In this document: positions 9,716 to 17,452 of the stretch, in pieces
Position numbering within the stretch: position 1 is the first letter of the stretch
Layout: every line of letters begins with the position of its first letter
Source: Peromyscus leucopus
Lineage: Eukaryota > Chordata > Mammalia > Rodentia > Cricetidae
DNA: 64,000 nucleotides
Assembly (NCBI RefSeq): GCF_004664715.2
Contig: NC_051065.1
Location: forward strand, 148,363,596 to 148,427,595
Direction: 5' to 3'
The notes under the pieces: generated by a model
Told to the model about the DNA's origin: nothing
Database searches by the model: none
What the model saw: only the letters and a program-made list of their open reading frames with translations
Made by a program: the position numbers and the translations under genes

Positions 9716-10736
9716 TGTATGTGCCATGTGCCTGTGGGTGCCTATGAAGGCCAGAAGGGTGCATTGAATCCACTAGAGCTGGAGTGACATGTGGTTGTGA
9801 GACATCCAACATGGCTCTGAGAACACAACTCCGATCCTCTGGAAGAGCAGCAGGGCCTAACCACTGAGCCATCTCTCTGGTCTCCTCATTTTAATGTGCT
9901 TGATCTGTGTTCCCCACAGCTCAGTAAGAAGACTCAGACTTACACTTTGACCATCAGCCAAAGTGTGTTGGTAACCAACCTGAAACCTGCAACCATCAAA
10001 GTCTATGACTACTACCTGCTAGGTGAGTATGGAGAGCCTACATGCATCTCCCAACAGTTTTATCTCACTTTTATGGCCTCTTACTCTTAATTTTACAAAC
10101 ACTTCTTCCCAAGACAAGCAGCATGCAATCATATTACCTGACCTAAAACATTTTTTTTTTAGTCATCTAAAAAGCCATAGCTGACCAGTGGAGTGCTTGA
10201 CTAGTTAGCATTCACAAGGGCCTGTGTTCAATCCCAGTACCCAGCACAGGGGTGGAGGTGAGGGTGAAGGGAGCCAGGCATGGTGGGAGATGCCTGTAAT
10301 CTCAGCACTTAGGAGGCAAAAGCCAAAAGATAAGGGCTAGCTTCAGCTACATAGAGAGTTTGGGGCCATCCTGGGCTGTATAAGACTGTTTCAAAACAAA
10401 CAAATGAAATAAAATCAGTCAATAATAAAAACTCATCTACAGAAGAGGTATTTTACATGCTGTGGTCTTTAGACCAAAGGAACAAGTAGACCGTTGTTCT
10501 CAAGGAGCTGATGAGTTTCTGATGTAGTCAATAATGGATGCAGTTAATAATTCAACCGTAACACACCCAGTGTTAGTGATGGAAAGTGCTTGTAACTCTA
10601 ATGTGCTTGTGATACACGGAGACATCTGAACATGGATAAAGCAGAACTTTTACCTCTGAATTCTCGCACGAATAACATGTCAATCCATTTCACAGATGAG
10701 CAGGCGATGACTCAGTACTCTGACCCTTGTGAATGA
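14..10736 (+). CDS. A2ml1: alpha-2-macroglobulin-like 1, C-terminal part (spliced, nine coding exons, 5' end outside window)
   Basis: This is a secreted broad-spectrum protease inhibitor of the alpha-2-macroglobulin family, which traps proteases through a bait region and a thioester. Both of those lie upstream of the window. The exons are 14-88, 453-615, 1432-1643, 5836-6051, 6259-6386, 6821-6911, 7442-7510, 9920-10022 and 10696-10736. They join in frame with no stop into 365 codons plus TGA. The protein begins [12 protein letters not shown] (late thioester domain), passes through [20 protein letters not shown] and [12 protein letters not shown] (CUB region), and ends in the receptor-binding domain with [12 protein letters not shown] and a final YSDPCE. 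The sequence fits A2ML1 better than A2M or PZP, for example at [17 protein letters not shown] and [20 protein letters not shown]. Exon phases are consistent throughout. Two introns use GC donors. Nothing looks inactivating in this part. Confidence 0.93.
179..233 (+). repeat. (TG)n microsatellite
   Basis: A pure TG dinucleotide tract of about 50 bases lies in the intron after exon a of A2ml1. Confidence 0.95.
453..615 (+). CDS. A2ml1: A2ml1 coding exon b
   Basis: The acceptor is CCTCTTAG and the donor is TCAG|GTATGT. The exon reads [13 protein letters not shown]...[20 protein letters not shown]...QQATVS and ends with one extra base (phase 1). It is a thioester-domain helix region. Confidence 0.93.
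616..1431 (+). other. A2ml1 intron with a (CA)n tract
   Basis: No coding exon or recognisable transposon is seen here. A (CA)n microsatellite spans about 1,239-1,278. The rest is AT-rich single-copy-looking DNA. Confidence 0.6.
1432..1643 (+). CDS. A2ml1: A2ml1 coding exon c
   Basis: The acceptor is TCTGTAG and the donor is CAG|GTGAGC. Two bases complete the split Gly codon. The exon then reads ESIHWNQKP...[17 protein letters not shown]...AYGGFSSTQ. This is the end of the thioester domain with the conserved GGFSSTQ motif. Confidence 0.94.
1788..2151 (-). mobile_element. Solo LTR, antisense (degenerate)
   Basis: Read on the minus strand this runs from TGTAACAGGCC to a TTAAAACAACA end. It has an AATAAAGACTTCC poly(A) signal (minus strand of 1,847-1,857) placed as in an LTR. 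The TG...CA ends and the signal position suggest a rodent retroviral LTR. No internal region is attached and no clear target duplication was seen. Confidence 0.45.
2412..2516 (+). mobile_element. B1 SINE fragment
   Basis: This is the B1 right part: GCAGATCTCTGTGAGTTCGAGG, the CAGCCTGGTCT core, and the CACAGAGAAACCCTGTCTCG tail. The 5' end is missing. Confidence 0.85.
2517..2816 (+). repeat. (GAAA)n and (GGAA)n purine tracts flanking a B1 tail
   Basis: A long GAAA tetranucleotide tract (2,517-2,663) is followed by a short B1 tail (about 2,665-2,735), then GAAA/GGAA-rich purine DNA to 2,816. It probably grew from B1 A-rich tails. Confidence 0.9.
3225..3320 (+). mobile_element. Degenerate B1 SINE
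   Basis: The sequence CACATCTTTAATCTTAG...GGAGGCAGAGGCAGAG...TGAGTTCAAGG...TCTCAAAA is a diverged B1 in forward orientation. Confidence 0.7.
3394..3471 (+). repeat. Compound (TG)n(GA)n microsatellite
   Basis: About 17 TG units run directly into about 22 GA units in an A2ml1 intron. Confidence 0.95.
3958..4032 (+). mobile_element. ID SINE
   Basis: The sequence AGGGTAGCTCAGTGGTAGAGCACTTGCCTAGCATG...CCTTGGGTTCAATTC is a tRNA-Ala-derived ID element with A-box and B-box remnants. Confidence 0.85.
4202..4456. mobile_element. Two B1 SINEs in head-on inverted orientation
   Basis: A forward B1 left part (about 4,203-4,292) meets an antisense, nearly complete B1 (about 4,300-4,456) across a run of T. 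The two halves are complementary over roughly 80-90 bases. Confidence 0.85.
4572..4655 (-). mobile_element. ID SINE, antisense
   Basis: GCTGGGGATTGAAACCTGGCCTTGTACCTGCTAAGCGAACAGTCTGCCAGCTGGCTAC is the reverse complement of a diverged ID element. Confidence 0.65.
4818..4917 (+). repeat. (TC)n(AC)n microsatellite
   Basis: A CT-rich tract runs into an AC tract within the intron before A2ml1 exon d. Confidence 0.95.
5836..6051 (+). CDS. A2ml1: A2ml1 coding exon d, with GC donor
   Basis: The exon has 72 codons starting [20 protein letters not shown] and ending [11 protein letters not shown]. The acceptor is TTACTTCAG. The only boundary that joins in frame to the next exon is CAG|GCAAGC, a non-canonical GC donor. 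The exon covers the end of the thioester domain and part of the CUB region. Confidence 0.9.
6259..6386 (+). CDS. A2ml1: A2ml1 coding exon e, with GC donor
   Basis: The acceptor is TTCCACCAG. The exon reads [20 protein letters not shown]...SLTLAIHT and leaves two bases (AG) that pair with the T opening the next exon to make Ser. The boundary is ACCAG|GCAAGG, again a GC donor. The family sequence around HTSYVGSRS supports this junction. Confidence 0.88.
6387..6820 (+). repeat. A2ml1: G-rich/GT minisatellite filling an A2ml1 intron
   Basis: The 434 bp intron between exons e and f contains, from about 6,426 to 6,752, seven blocks of the type GGAGGGGGTGGGTGG (with small variants). They are separated by (GT)n runs of varying length. 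The top strand of this stretch has almost no C. Confidence 0.92.
6821..6911 (+). CDS. A2ml1: A2ml1 coding exon f
   Basis: The acceptor is CTGCCCTCAG and the donor is TTA|GTAGGT. After the T that completes Ser, the exon reads [20 protein letters not shown] through EGTKQL. It forms the start of the receptor-binding (MG8) domain. Confidence 0.93.
7112..7195 (-). mobile_element. ID-like SINE, antisense
   Basis: GCTGGGGTTGGAACCCAGGGCCTTGCACATGCTAGGCAAATACTTG is a typical antisense ID body. Confidence 0.75.
7442..7510 (+). CDS. A2ml1: A2ml1 coding exon g
   Basis: The exon has 23 codons, [20 protein letters not shown] and then LEE, between acceptor AAATCCAG and donor GAG|GTAGGT. It belongs to the receptor-binding domain. 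Confidence 0.92.
7541..7599 (+). repeat. (GT)n microsatellite
   Basis: A pure GT tract of about 58 bases starts about 30 bases after A2ml1 exon g. Confidence 0.95.
8097..8212 (+). mobile_element. B1 SINE
   Basis: TGTGGTGGCGCACACCTTTGATC, GGGAGGCAGAGGCAGATGGATC and a TTGTCTCAAGAAA tail show a forward B1 shortened in the middle. Confidence 0.85.
8501..8666 (-). mobile_element. B1 SINE, antisense
   Basis: GAGACAGGGTTTCTCTATGTAG, CAGGCTGGCCTCGAACTCACAGAGATCCGCC and GTGCTGGGATTACAGGTGTGTGCCACC mark a full-length antisense B1. Confidence 0.92.
8752..8816 (-). mobile_element. ID-like SINE, antisense
   Basis: GCTGAAGGTTGAGCCCAGTGCCCTACCACTGAACTGCATGCTAACCC is a diverged antisense ID. Confidence 0.55.
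9048..9225 (-). mobile_element. B1 SINE, antisense
   Basis: AAGACAGGGTTCCTCTGTGTAACAG, CCAGGCTGGCCTTGAACTCACTGAGATCC and CTCCCAAAGTACTGG mark an antisense B1. Confidence 0.88.
9470..9600 (-). mobile_element. Degenerate B1-like SINE, antisense
   Basis: GCAGGGTCTTGCTGTGTCACCCAGGCTCCCC and TCAGCCTCCTGAGTGCTTGGACT resemble an old antisense B1. Confidence 0.55.
9667..9715 (+). repeat. (GT)n microsatellite
   Basis: A pure GT tract lies directly next to an antisense B3 element. Confidence 0.95.
9716..9885 (-). mobile_element. B3/B2-type SINE, antisense
   Basis: GTGCCTGTGGGTGCCTATGAAGGCCAGAAGGGTGCATTG and CCACTGAGCCATCTCTCTGGTC are the antisense body and tRNA-like head of a B3 element. Confidence 0.85.
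9920..10022 (+). CDS. A2ml1: A2ml1 coding exon h
   Basis: The acceptor is TCCCCACAG and the donor is CTAG|GTGAGT. The exon reads [20 protein letters not shown], then [14 protein letters not shown], and ends in phase 1. It holds the beta strands of the receptor-binding domain. Confidence 0.93.
10255..10410 (+). mobile_element. Degenerate B1-like SINE
   Basis: GCCAGGCATGGTGGGAGATGCCTGTAATCTCAGCACTTAGGAGGC and the tail GACTGTTTCAAAACAAAC indicate an old forward B1 relative. Confidence 0.65.
10696..10736 (+). CDS. A2ml1: A2ml1 last coding exon with stop codon
   Basis: The acceptor is TTTCACAG. The split Asp codon is followed by [12 protein letters not shown] and TGA. The exon continues one base past the stop, then reaches a perfect donor, G|GTGAGT, so the 3'UTR begins across an intron. 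Confidence 0.9.
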
Positions 10737-11200
10737 GGTGAGTCCAGCAGAGAAAGGAGTCCATTTGGGGGCGGAGTGGTACCATTCGGAAGAGGACTTT
10801 TGGGCAGGGAAGTTTCTACGGAGAGAACTCTCTTTTGAGATACTGTTACTGTCTTTGGAACATTTTTTGGTGAAAGTGTGCTTCCATGAGGTCTTGCTGT
10901 GTGACTCAGGCTGGTGTTTGAACTTGAAAACCTCCTGCCTCAATATCCCAAGTGCCACACTGTCCTTAACTCTTGAAGAGAGCACGATGTCCCCATAGTT
11001 CACACCGGGAAAACCAATAGTGGCATTTATGTGGTGGTTTCTATATGATTATGAGTGTATTGTGAGGGTATGTGTACATATGTCTGTCTGTCTGTCTGTA
11101 TGCCTCCTGTGCGGGAATGGGACAGAGGACAACATTCTGCCTTTTTTTTTTTTTTTTGGAGACATGGTCTGTCACTGGCCTGGCGCTCACCAAGCAGTCT

Positions 11201-11246
11201 AGGTTGGCTAGCCAGTGAGACCCAGGTTGGCTAGCCAGTGAGACCC
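11201..11246 (+). repeat. 23 bp direct tandem duplication in the A2ml1 3'UTR intron
   Basis: The unit AGGTTGGCTAGCCAGTGAGACCC appears twice in exact succession. It contains the palindrome GGCTAGCC. Confidence 0.85.
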
Positions 11247-11659
11247 AGGGACCCTCCCATCTCCACCTTCCCATTCCTGGGAATGCAAGTGTGCAGCACC
11301 ACACCTGGATTGTTTTCACATGAGTTATGGGAAATGAACTCAGTTCCTTATGTCTGAAAGGCAAGCGCTTTCCTGACAGAGCCGTCTTCACAGCCTCCTT
11401 GTACGACTTTTAAAAACAATAATTTTTCCATTGGCTTAGAAAACAGATGGATTTTTCCTAGCTATTTTTACATACTATGTCTTCATTGTATAAAAATACT
11501 GAAAGGAAACATGAGGCAGGCAGAGAAAAAAAGAGAGGGAGCGAGAGTAAGGATGGAAACCCTGAGGTGGCGTGGGTCCTCGGTCTTGGGAGAGCACTCC
11601 TCGCTAAGTAAGACCTTCATGTCGTCTGCTGTTCGTTTACTTGCTTGCTTGCTTTTCAG

Positions 11660-12035
11660 GGTAGAAGCTGGAAGGGGACTAAGTGAACCCTCTGTGACAC
11701 TGTGAACATGACTTTCCTCCTGAAGCAGAATTCATTCAATCACACAGTTTGGTTCTCTGATTGGATGGATGGTAGATGGTTGTGCCTGGACCTCAGACTC
11801 TCTGCTTTCTTATGGAGAGGTGGGGATACTCTCACGCAGGAGGCTCCGCAAGGACAGGTCACAGAGGAAGAGGAAAGGCTCAGCTATTCTTTCATCCATC
11901 ACGGGACTCTCAGAGCGCGGGTGGCGTAGCTGGTGGACGGAAGACGAGCATGTCTCCTGGAGGTGAAATCTGGGGAAGATGGGACTTAAAACTTTGGGAG
12001 TAGGCTAAAAAAATAAAACTTTTGAAAGGCTGTCA
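11660..12035 (+). other. A2ml1: A2ml1 3'UTR exon (predicted)
   Basis: The strong acceptor TTGCTTGCTTGCTTTTCAG ends at 11,659. The exon has no continuing coding frame and runs to an AATAAA at 12,012-12,017 with GT-rich sequence (GTGTGTTCTTTGG) downstream. Together with the donor at 10,738 this indicates a spliced 3'UTR. The exact cleavage site is inferred. Confidence 0.65.
12012..12017 (+). terminator. A2ml1: Poly(A) signal AATAAA of A2ml1
   Basis: A canonical AATAAA lies in the last exon and is followed within about 40 bases by a GT-rich stretch, the usual arrangement of a cleavage and polyadenylation site. Confidence 0.65.
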
Positions 12036-12299
12036 GTGTATCTGGCTCCGTGTGTTCTTTGGATGCTGGGGTGGTTTGAATGAGAATGTCCCCTATGAGG
12101 CAGGCTTATGAAGCCTTGTTTTCCTGTGTGGCTATCCAACTAACTGAACATCATGTATAGAAATACCATTCTTTCCCTGGTACACAAATGCGTTACTTTT
12201 ATAATAAATAAGAAAAACCTGTAAGATTTCTTGATTTTAGTTTTTCAATTGATTTGCATCAATAATATGAACATAAACACACAAAATTAAAAATAGGGC

Positions 12300-12475
12300 C
12301 AGGGGGTTGGGGGGGGCGGTGGTGGCGCACACCTTTAATCCTAGCACTCAGGAGGCAGAGGCAGGTAGATATCTGAGTTCCAGGCCAGCCTGGTCTACAG
12401 AGCAAGTTCTAGGACAGCCAGGGCTACACAGAGAAACCTGTATTGAAAACTTAAAAAAAAAAAAAAAAAAGGTTA
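12300..12475 (+). mobile_element. B1 SINE
   Basis: GGTGGTGGCGCACACCTTTAATCC, GGAGGCAGAGGCAGGTAGATATCTGAG, GCCAGCCTGGTCTACAGAGC and an A-rich tail show a forward B1. Confidence 0.92.
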
Positions 12476-12854
12476 GGTATGTGGCTCAGTGGTTACATTC
12501 AGAAGGCATAGAGATGAACAGAAAATGGGGCATGGCTATAAAACCCCATCCCTCTCCCCAGGGCCCCCATGCTATCTCCACCCCCCAAGTACCACATTCT
12601 CCAATGAGGTTCCATTTTCTAAGGATTTCATGATCTTCACACATGGCACCACTGACTGGAGACCAAATATTCAAATATATGAACCTATGGGGACTTTTCA
12701 TATTCAAATCATAATATGCCTATATATGAATATAATGTCCTAGCTAAGGAATTCTGAGTAAAGAGTCTAACCTACCTACAGCCCAATTTTTCCTTTGTAA
12801 ACCAGGAGAAATGATATTTACCTCCAATAGCAGTGCTAAGAATAAGTAAAATTG

Positions 12855-12962
12855 TATATGAAAGAGCCAATGGTACACTGGGAGACAGAGAGTAGAGGAT
12901 GACTCAAGAGTTTCAGGCCAGCCTGGACTACATAGTGAGTTCTAGGACAGAGACTAGAAGCC
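12855..12962 (+). mobile_element. Degenerate B1 SINE
   Basis: ACTGGGAGACAGAGAG...TTTCAGGCCAGCCTGGACTACATAGTGAGTTCTAGGACAG is a diverged forward B1. Confidence 0.65.
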
Positions 12963-13227
12963 ACATCAGAATGTGTGACTGATTATAGTCTGAGAAACAA
13001 AGAGAGCTGGGATATTTTATCACTCCACCAACTACTCCTCCAGTCTCCAAAAAGCATCTATCATCAGACTCAAAACTTTTCTCTACCATTAGGCTGATCT
13101 TATTTCATCAACTACAACCAAACTGGCTAACAAACTTCTATTAGGAAATTTACAAAAATTATACTAGCAGAGGGTTCATAGAAAGGGTTGCCAGTGATGG
13201 CTAAAGTTATGTTTTAAGTCGTGGTTG

Positions 13228-13403
13228 TGGCTGGAGAGATGGCTCAGAGGTTAAGATCACTGGCTGCTCTTCCAGAGGTCTTGAGTTCAATTCCCAGCAA
13301 CCACATGGTGGCTCACAACCATCTGAAATGAAATCTGGTGCCCTCTTCTGGCGTGCAGGCAGAACACTGTATACATAATAAATAAATTAATTTTTAAAAA
13401 AAT
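13228..13403 (+). mobile_element. B2 SINE
   Basis: GGCTGGAGAGATGGCTCAGAGGTTAAGATCACTGGCTGCTCTTCCAGAGG is the B2 tRNA-derived head. CACATGGTGGCTCACAACCATCTG and an AATAAATAAATTAA tail complete it. Confidence 0.95.
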
Positions 13404-13499
13404 GTTGTGGTTGGATCAATCACCACAACATGAGGAACTGAATTAAAGGGTCACAGCATTAGAAAGGTTGAGACCATCCCATAATCAGTAGGTCATTGT

Positions 13500-14484
13500 A
13501 GGAGATGTTTCCAACTGTTTATGACTTTTACTCTCTTCTCTTTGTTTTCTTCCTTTCTCTTTCCCCATGCCCCATTCCTCCTACCGTTACATCTCCCAAA
13601 GCCCAGAAGCTGGCCTAGTATACAAAATCTGGGTGCATATCTTTACCTCTTCTTTGTAGTCTACCATTAGCCAAAACCCTGCATATCCACCCTATTCCCC
13701 CCGCCGTTTGCCTTGGTCCCCCCCCCCCCCCGCCCCCTTTGTGCATCCCTCTCCTCTACTTCCCATCTAACCACTAATACTCCGGTCTCACCATGACTGC
13801 TCACTTCTTTCCTCATCCTCCCACTCATATCAACATACTAAAGTACACAGGACTATAGTAGTCCCTCCACCCTCTGAAACAATTGGTACTTGACAAGTGT
13901 CTGTTTTGTAGTGTAAGAAACACTAAATATTTATCTTTTCTGTCAAACATGGTAAAGCTTTGATTCGAGACAGGAATTCACCCCCTCCCATAAACCTTTA
14001 TGCAAATGTTTTAATGACCCTCCACCCGGGTAAAGCTTTTGTTTACACCAAGACCCTGCTGCATTCTCAGAACTTGTGACCAACCCCTTCCTGTTTTCCC
14101 TCCTTTCCTTTGAACTGATTCTTTTTAAGTTAGCCAGTCATGAAAGACTGTGAGGTCAGACCCCAGGCAAGAGAGAAAAAACAGCCACCACCTGCATGAG
14201 AATGAAAACCAAGAGCACTCCCTGCCTTAGAGTGCTCATTCTTCTCATTTTGTGGGTAGTGCTCCCTCTTGACCAAGAGTCAAGTTTTGTCCCTTCGTGT
14301 GACATCATGATTATTTCTGTTAATGTACTGCTGGATAGTGACTGCTGCTACAGACAGTGCTCAGCCCACAGGGATGGACTGGAGATAGAACCTGGACATC
14401 AGTTTAACAAATGAGAATATTACTACAACCCCCATCTGTCCTGAACACTGTAAACATGTCCACTTAAAGAAGAAAAGCAACAGG
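13500..14484 (+). other. Intergenic stretch, possibly an old LTR near its end
   Basis: C-rich DNA with a poly(C) tract (about 13,718-13,736) is followed by sequence from about 13,910 to 14,410 with the composition of an old LTR (GTGAGGTCAGACCCCAGGCAAG and similar). I cannot define ends. No coding exon is seen. Confidence 0.3.
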
Positions 14485-14646
14485 TGAAGGGTTTACAACA
14501 CGCCCCCCACGGTCCCATTTACCAGGTGGACACTTCCGCCTAGCCATTTCTGGGTCAAAGCGTCTCTCGTAGCCAGGATACCCGGCGGACCCGGACATCT
14601 CCGCCTAGCAACTTCCGGCCAAGGCATCTCGCGTGACCAGAATCCG

Positions 14647-14716
14647 TGACGTTACATGGCTACGTAAGCGTGCTACGTGACCATGTGATCTACGCACATG
14701 CGTGGAGTAGTGACGT
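14647..14716 (+). promoter_or_regulatory. Cluster of CRE/ATF-like and ACGT-core sites in LTR U3
   Basis: TGACGT occurs at 14,647-14,652 and 14,711-14,716. TACGTAAG and TACGTGACC lie between them. The cluster is 25-95 bases upstream of the TATA-like box, the usual place for enhancer sites. Binding is inferred, and the same sites recur in the 3' LTR. Confidence 0.5.
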
Positions 14717-14740
14717 GACCTGGCCACGCCCCCAGCCGGT

Positions 14741-14748
14741 TTTTAAAG
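14741..14748 (+). promoter_or_regulatory. TATA-like box of the 5' LTR
   Basis: TTTTAAAG lies about 100 bases upstream of the LTR AATAAA, consistent with the U3/R layout of retroviral LTRs. Confidence 0.5.
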
Positions 14749-14930
14749 CGGAGCGCCATATTCCCAGTTCTCCCTCTTCTCCTCTTCCTCTTCCCCACTC
14801 ACATGTCTCTCCCACAGGCCTGCACTCTCTATCCCTGTATCTCTAATAAACTCTTATAAGCGGATTCTGTCGTGTTTCGTGACACTTCCTTGCAGGGTAA
14901 GAACACAACGCAGCTAAATAACTAACATTT

Positions 14931-14948
14931 TGGTGCCGAAACCGAGCG
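14931..14948 (+). other. Primer binding site, tRNA-Phe type
   Basis: TGGTGCCGAAACC begins three bases after the 5' LTR. It matches the primer-site consensus complementary to the tRNA-Phe 3' end for 13 bases, then diverges. Confidence 0.75.
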
Positions 14949-15270
14949 GGCGCTCCCGGGTGCTTTGCGCCTGGAAACCCGCGAACCGGGGAATCTGCTC
15001 CGTACGCAACAGACCGCTTTCCATTCGCCTGAATCGCATCCAAATTGCATCCAACACCGCTTTCTTCGATTGTTGAGTCCCCCCATTTTTCGGCCAGCTT
15101 AAACGGTTTCCTGAATCTGTGAGAACGACCGTTGATTGTCCGGCGCCTCACACGTGTTCTTGAGACCGGGGGAACCCCCGACCACGGTCTTCATTGGCTA
15201 CGGTCGGCCCCTATCGCAGGCCTAACTCTTCTAGCCGTCTCCCATGTCTGCAGCCTGAGATATTTCTTGA

Positions 15271-15730
15271 GTTAGGGCCACCACCGTTGGTGCGTTCTGG
15301 GAGCCACGTGAGGCCGGCACGTCCATCTCCTTGACGAAGGGGCAAACGCTGTCTGGATTCCCGGGGAATCCTTTCCTCACCGTGGAGGGGGCCCCTGCTT
15401 CTGTGGCTGACGAGTCAAGGAGCAGCCTGCGCCCGGTATCCGCCCTTGGCCTTGGGGACGCCTGGGGCCTTGGCTCCGGATCACGTTTATTTTTTATTAT
15501 TGTTAGGGCCACCACCGTTGGTGCGTCCTGGGAGCCACGTGAGGCCGGCACGTTCATCTCCTTGACGAAGGGGCAAACGCTGTCTGGATTCCCGGGGAAT
15601 CCTTTCCTCACCGTGGAGGGGGCCCCTGCTTCTGTGGCTGACGAGTCAAGGAGCAGCCTGCGCCCGGTATCCGCCCTTGGCCTTGGGGACGCCTGGGGCC
15701 TTGGCTCCGGATCACGTTTATTTTTTATTT
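15271..15730 (+). repeat. 231 bp tandem duplication in the ERV leader
   Basis: Two copies of a unit beginning GTTAGGGCCACCACCGTTGG start at 15,271 and 15,502. Over about 228 bases I see only two differences (GTTCTGGG/GTCCTGGG and CGTCCATC/CGTTCATC). It lies between the primer site and the gag start, where packaging signals normally sit. Confidence 0.92.
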
Positions 15731-15749
15731 TTCTGCCTCTGCTGCAGAC

Positions 15750-15905
15750 ATGGGAAACAAGGCTTCCAACCCTGTTAGTCCTTCCTCTCCGTTAGGCTGT
15801 CTTGTTGAAGCTTTAAAACCTCTCAGTTTAATGCCTTATGTAAAGATTTCTAAGCTAACTTGTTTATGTTCAAAAAAGTGGCCAAAGTATGCTTTAAAAA
15901 AATAA
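15750..15905 (+). pseudogene. ERV gag start, truncated by a stop codon
   Basis: An ATG opens a 51-codon frame beginning MGNKAS, which would be a myristoylation-type N-terminus. It contains PLGCLVEALKPL and KISKLTCLCSKKWPKY, like the matrix start of class I Gag. It stops at TAA within an A-rich stretch. The downstream sequence is not in the same frame, so the gene is broken. Confidence 0.65.
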
Positions 15906-16185
15906 AAAAGAGCCGCCGAGCGGCTCCTTAGATCCCGATATTTCACGGGAGCTATCCAATCACTGTCGGCGTTCAGGCAAATGGAAAGAGTTGCTTTCTT
16001 CTTTCTCAACGCTAAACTGTCTCTTCTCGTTTCCTTCTCTCCTGCTCATATGCTCCTAGCTATACATAAAACAGAGGATTCTCTGACTCTGGAATCTCTG
16101 ACTCTAGATCTTGCTAAGGAACTAATAATTAAAATTCATGTTCCATTCTCTCTCTCTAACAGAATATATATACATGATACTTTCT

Positions 16186-16419
16186 AATAATTTACTCCCG
16201 GAGGAACTCAGGCGGGTATGGGAGCAGGCTAGGATTCACGCAGACGAAATTCATCAAACTAACCTTTCACACCCCCCAGGAGCCAAAGCGGTTCCTGATC
16301 GAGAGCCACACTGGGACTACAACACCCAGAGTGGCTGTCTAGCCAGAGATAAGTTTATTACCTGTCTCCTGACAGGCCTCCATAAGGCTGCCCTAAAACC
16401 AGTAAATAGTTCAGGATAA
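16186..16419 (+). pseudogene. ERV gag capsid relic
   Basis: An open stretch includes LLPEELRRVWEQARIHADEI and VPDREPHWDYNTQSG, which resemble the C-terminal half of a class I retroviral capsid. It ends in a stop after ALKPVNSSG. The 5' half of the capsid is not recognisable. Confidence 0.7.
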
Positions 16420-16829
16420 ATACGAAAATCTGTCTCTTGTTCCCCAGACCTACCTGACTAAAACTTAAGCATCTGGAGAGCGAGGCTCCTGACCCCACAG
16501 GCAAAAGAGTCACCTGTGGCATTTAAGATGTGCCAGGGAAGAGATAAAAGCCCGAAAACAAAATTGCCAAGTGCTGGCACTCGCTGACTTCCAAAAGCTG
16601 TTGGGTCCCTGTTTTAAATGAGGAAAAGGCCACGGGCTACCGAATGCTCTGCTAGGCCATCAACAGCCTTGTTAAAAGTGCCGCCTAGAAAGACAGAGTC
16701 AGCTGACTGCCCCCAGGCACCAAGATGCATGGGTACATCAAGCTAAGACCTCCAACAGACCTAGGCTTGGCTACAGACATGACAGGGAACCCAGAACGCA
16801 GCAGGGAAGCGATCCGTTTCTTTCCTTCT

Positions 16830-17045
16830 GGACACCAGAGCCATTCATTGACTCAGTCCTGGGAGTTTTGGGATGCCACCTCTCCTTTATTGTCGGGTAC
16901 AGGGGACAGCCTTATCTACCTCAGCAGACACCGCCATTTAATTGTATTTTCAGAGGCATCCCTCTCACACATACATTCTTAGTGGTGCTAAGTTGCCCTG
17001 TACCTTTAATGGGAAGGATCTCCTAGCTAAGGTAGGAGCGTCCAT
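16830..17045 (+). pseudogene. ERV protease relic
   Basis: Frameshifted fragments near 16,850-17,040 include a CPVPL-like stretch followed by GKDLLAKVGA, resembling the C-terminal end of a retroviral aspartic protease. No intact frame remains. Confidence 0.5.
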
Positions 17046-17109
17046 TTCTTTTCACTCCACACATTTGCCTCCTCCCAGACACGCCAGCAGCTCTCTTACT
17101 TCTTCTCCG

Positions 17110-17275
17110 AGCCACTAACTCTACAGACTCCAAATATGCTTTTCATATCCTCCTGTCTGTCCCACACTGCTATTTGGAGGGAGCGTGGACTTCTCACAGC
17201 AAAAGGAGGATCCGTGTCTAACTCAGGCCATATAATGGCCATGCTGGAGGCTTCCCACCTCACCAGGGCTACAGC
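17110..17275 (+). pseudogene. ERV RNase H relic
   Basis: Fragments reading DSKYAFHIL and, in another frame, ERGLLTAKGG...HIMAMLEASHL resemble the end of a pol RNase H domain. The polymerase domain that should precede it is absent, indicating a large deletion. Confidence 0.5.
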
Positions 17276-17452
17276 TCGATCTTACCCATATGCCATCTCC
17301 TCAGACCAGTTCTAACACCAGGTCTTTTTTCCAAGCCTCCAACTGTTCCAGATAGACTGTTAACTCCTCTTTTATGTCACCTAAGGTCTATTCTATGAAG
17401 CTATGCGGACTGTTCACTGCCTCAGCCGTGTGACAATCCTTGCCCATCTCCA

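Larger units (their letters stand above)
14485..14927 (+). repeat. 5' LTR of the young ERV
   Basis: The 443 bp LTR begins TG and ends CA. It carries several ACGT-core sites, a TTTTAAAG TATA-like box at 14,741-14,748, a pyrimidine-rich stretch, and AATAAA at 14,845-14,850. A GGTAAGAAC donor-like motif sits near the end. It is identical to 18,329-18,771 by eye. Confidence 0.93.

Noticed and set aside
14646..14846. Two identical 66-codon open frames at 14,646 and 18,490 as genes
   Set aside because: They are the same stretch of the two LTRs and have no coding signature.
15331..15795. A 154-codon frame through the duplicated ERV leader as a protein gene
   Set aside because: The frame repeats because the DNA is duplicated with a period divisible by three. 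It lies upstream of the gag start and matches no Gag, so a non-coding leader is more likely.
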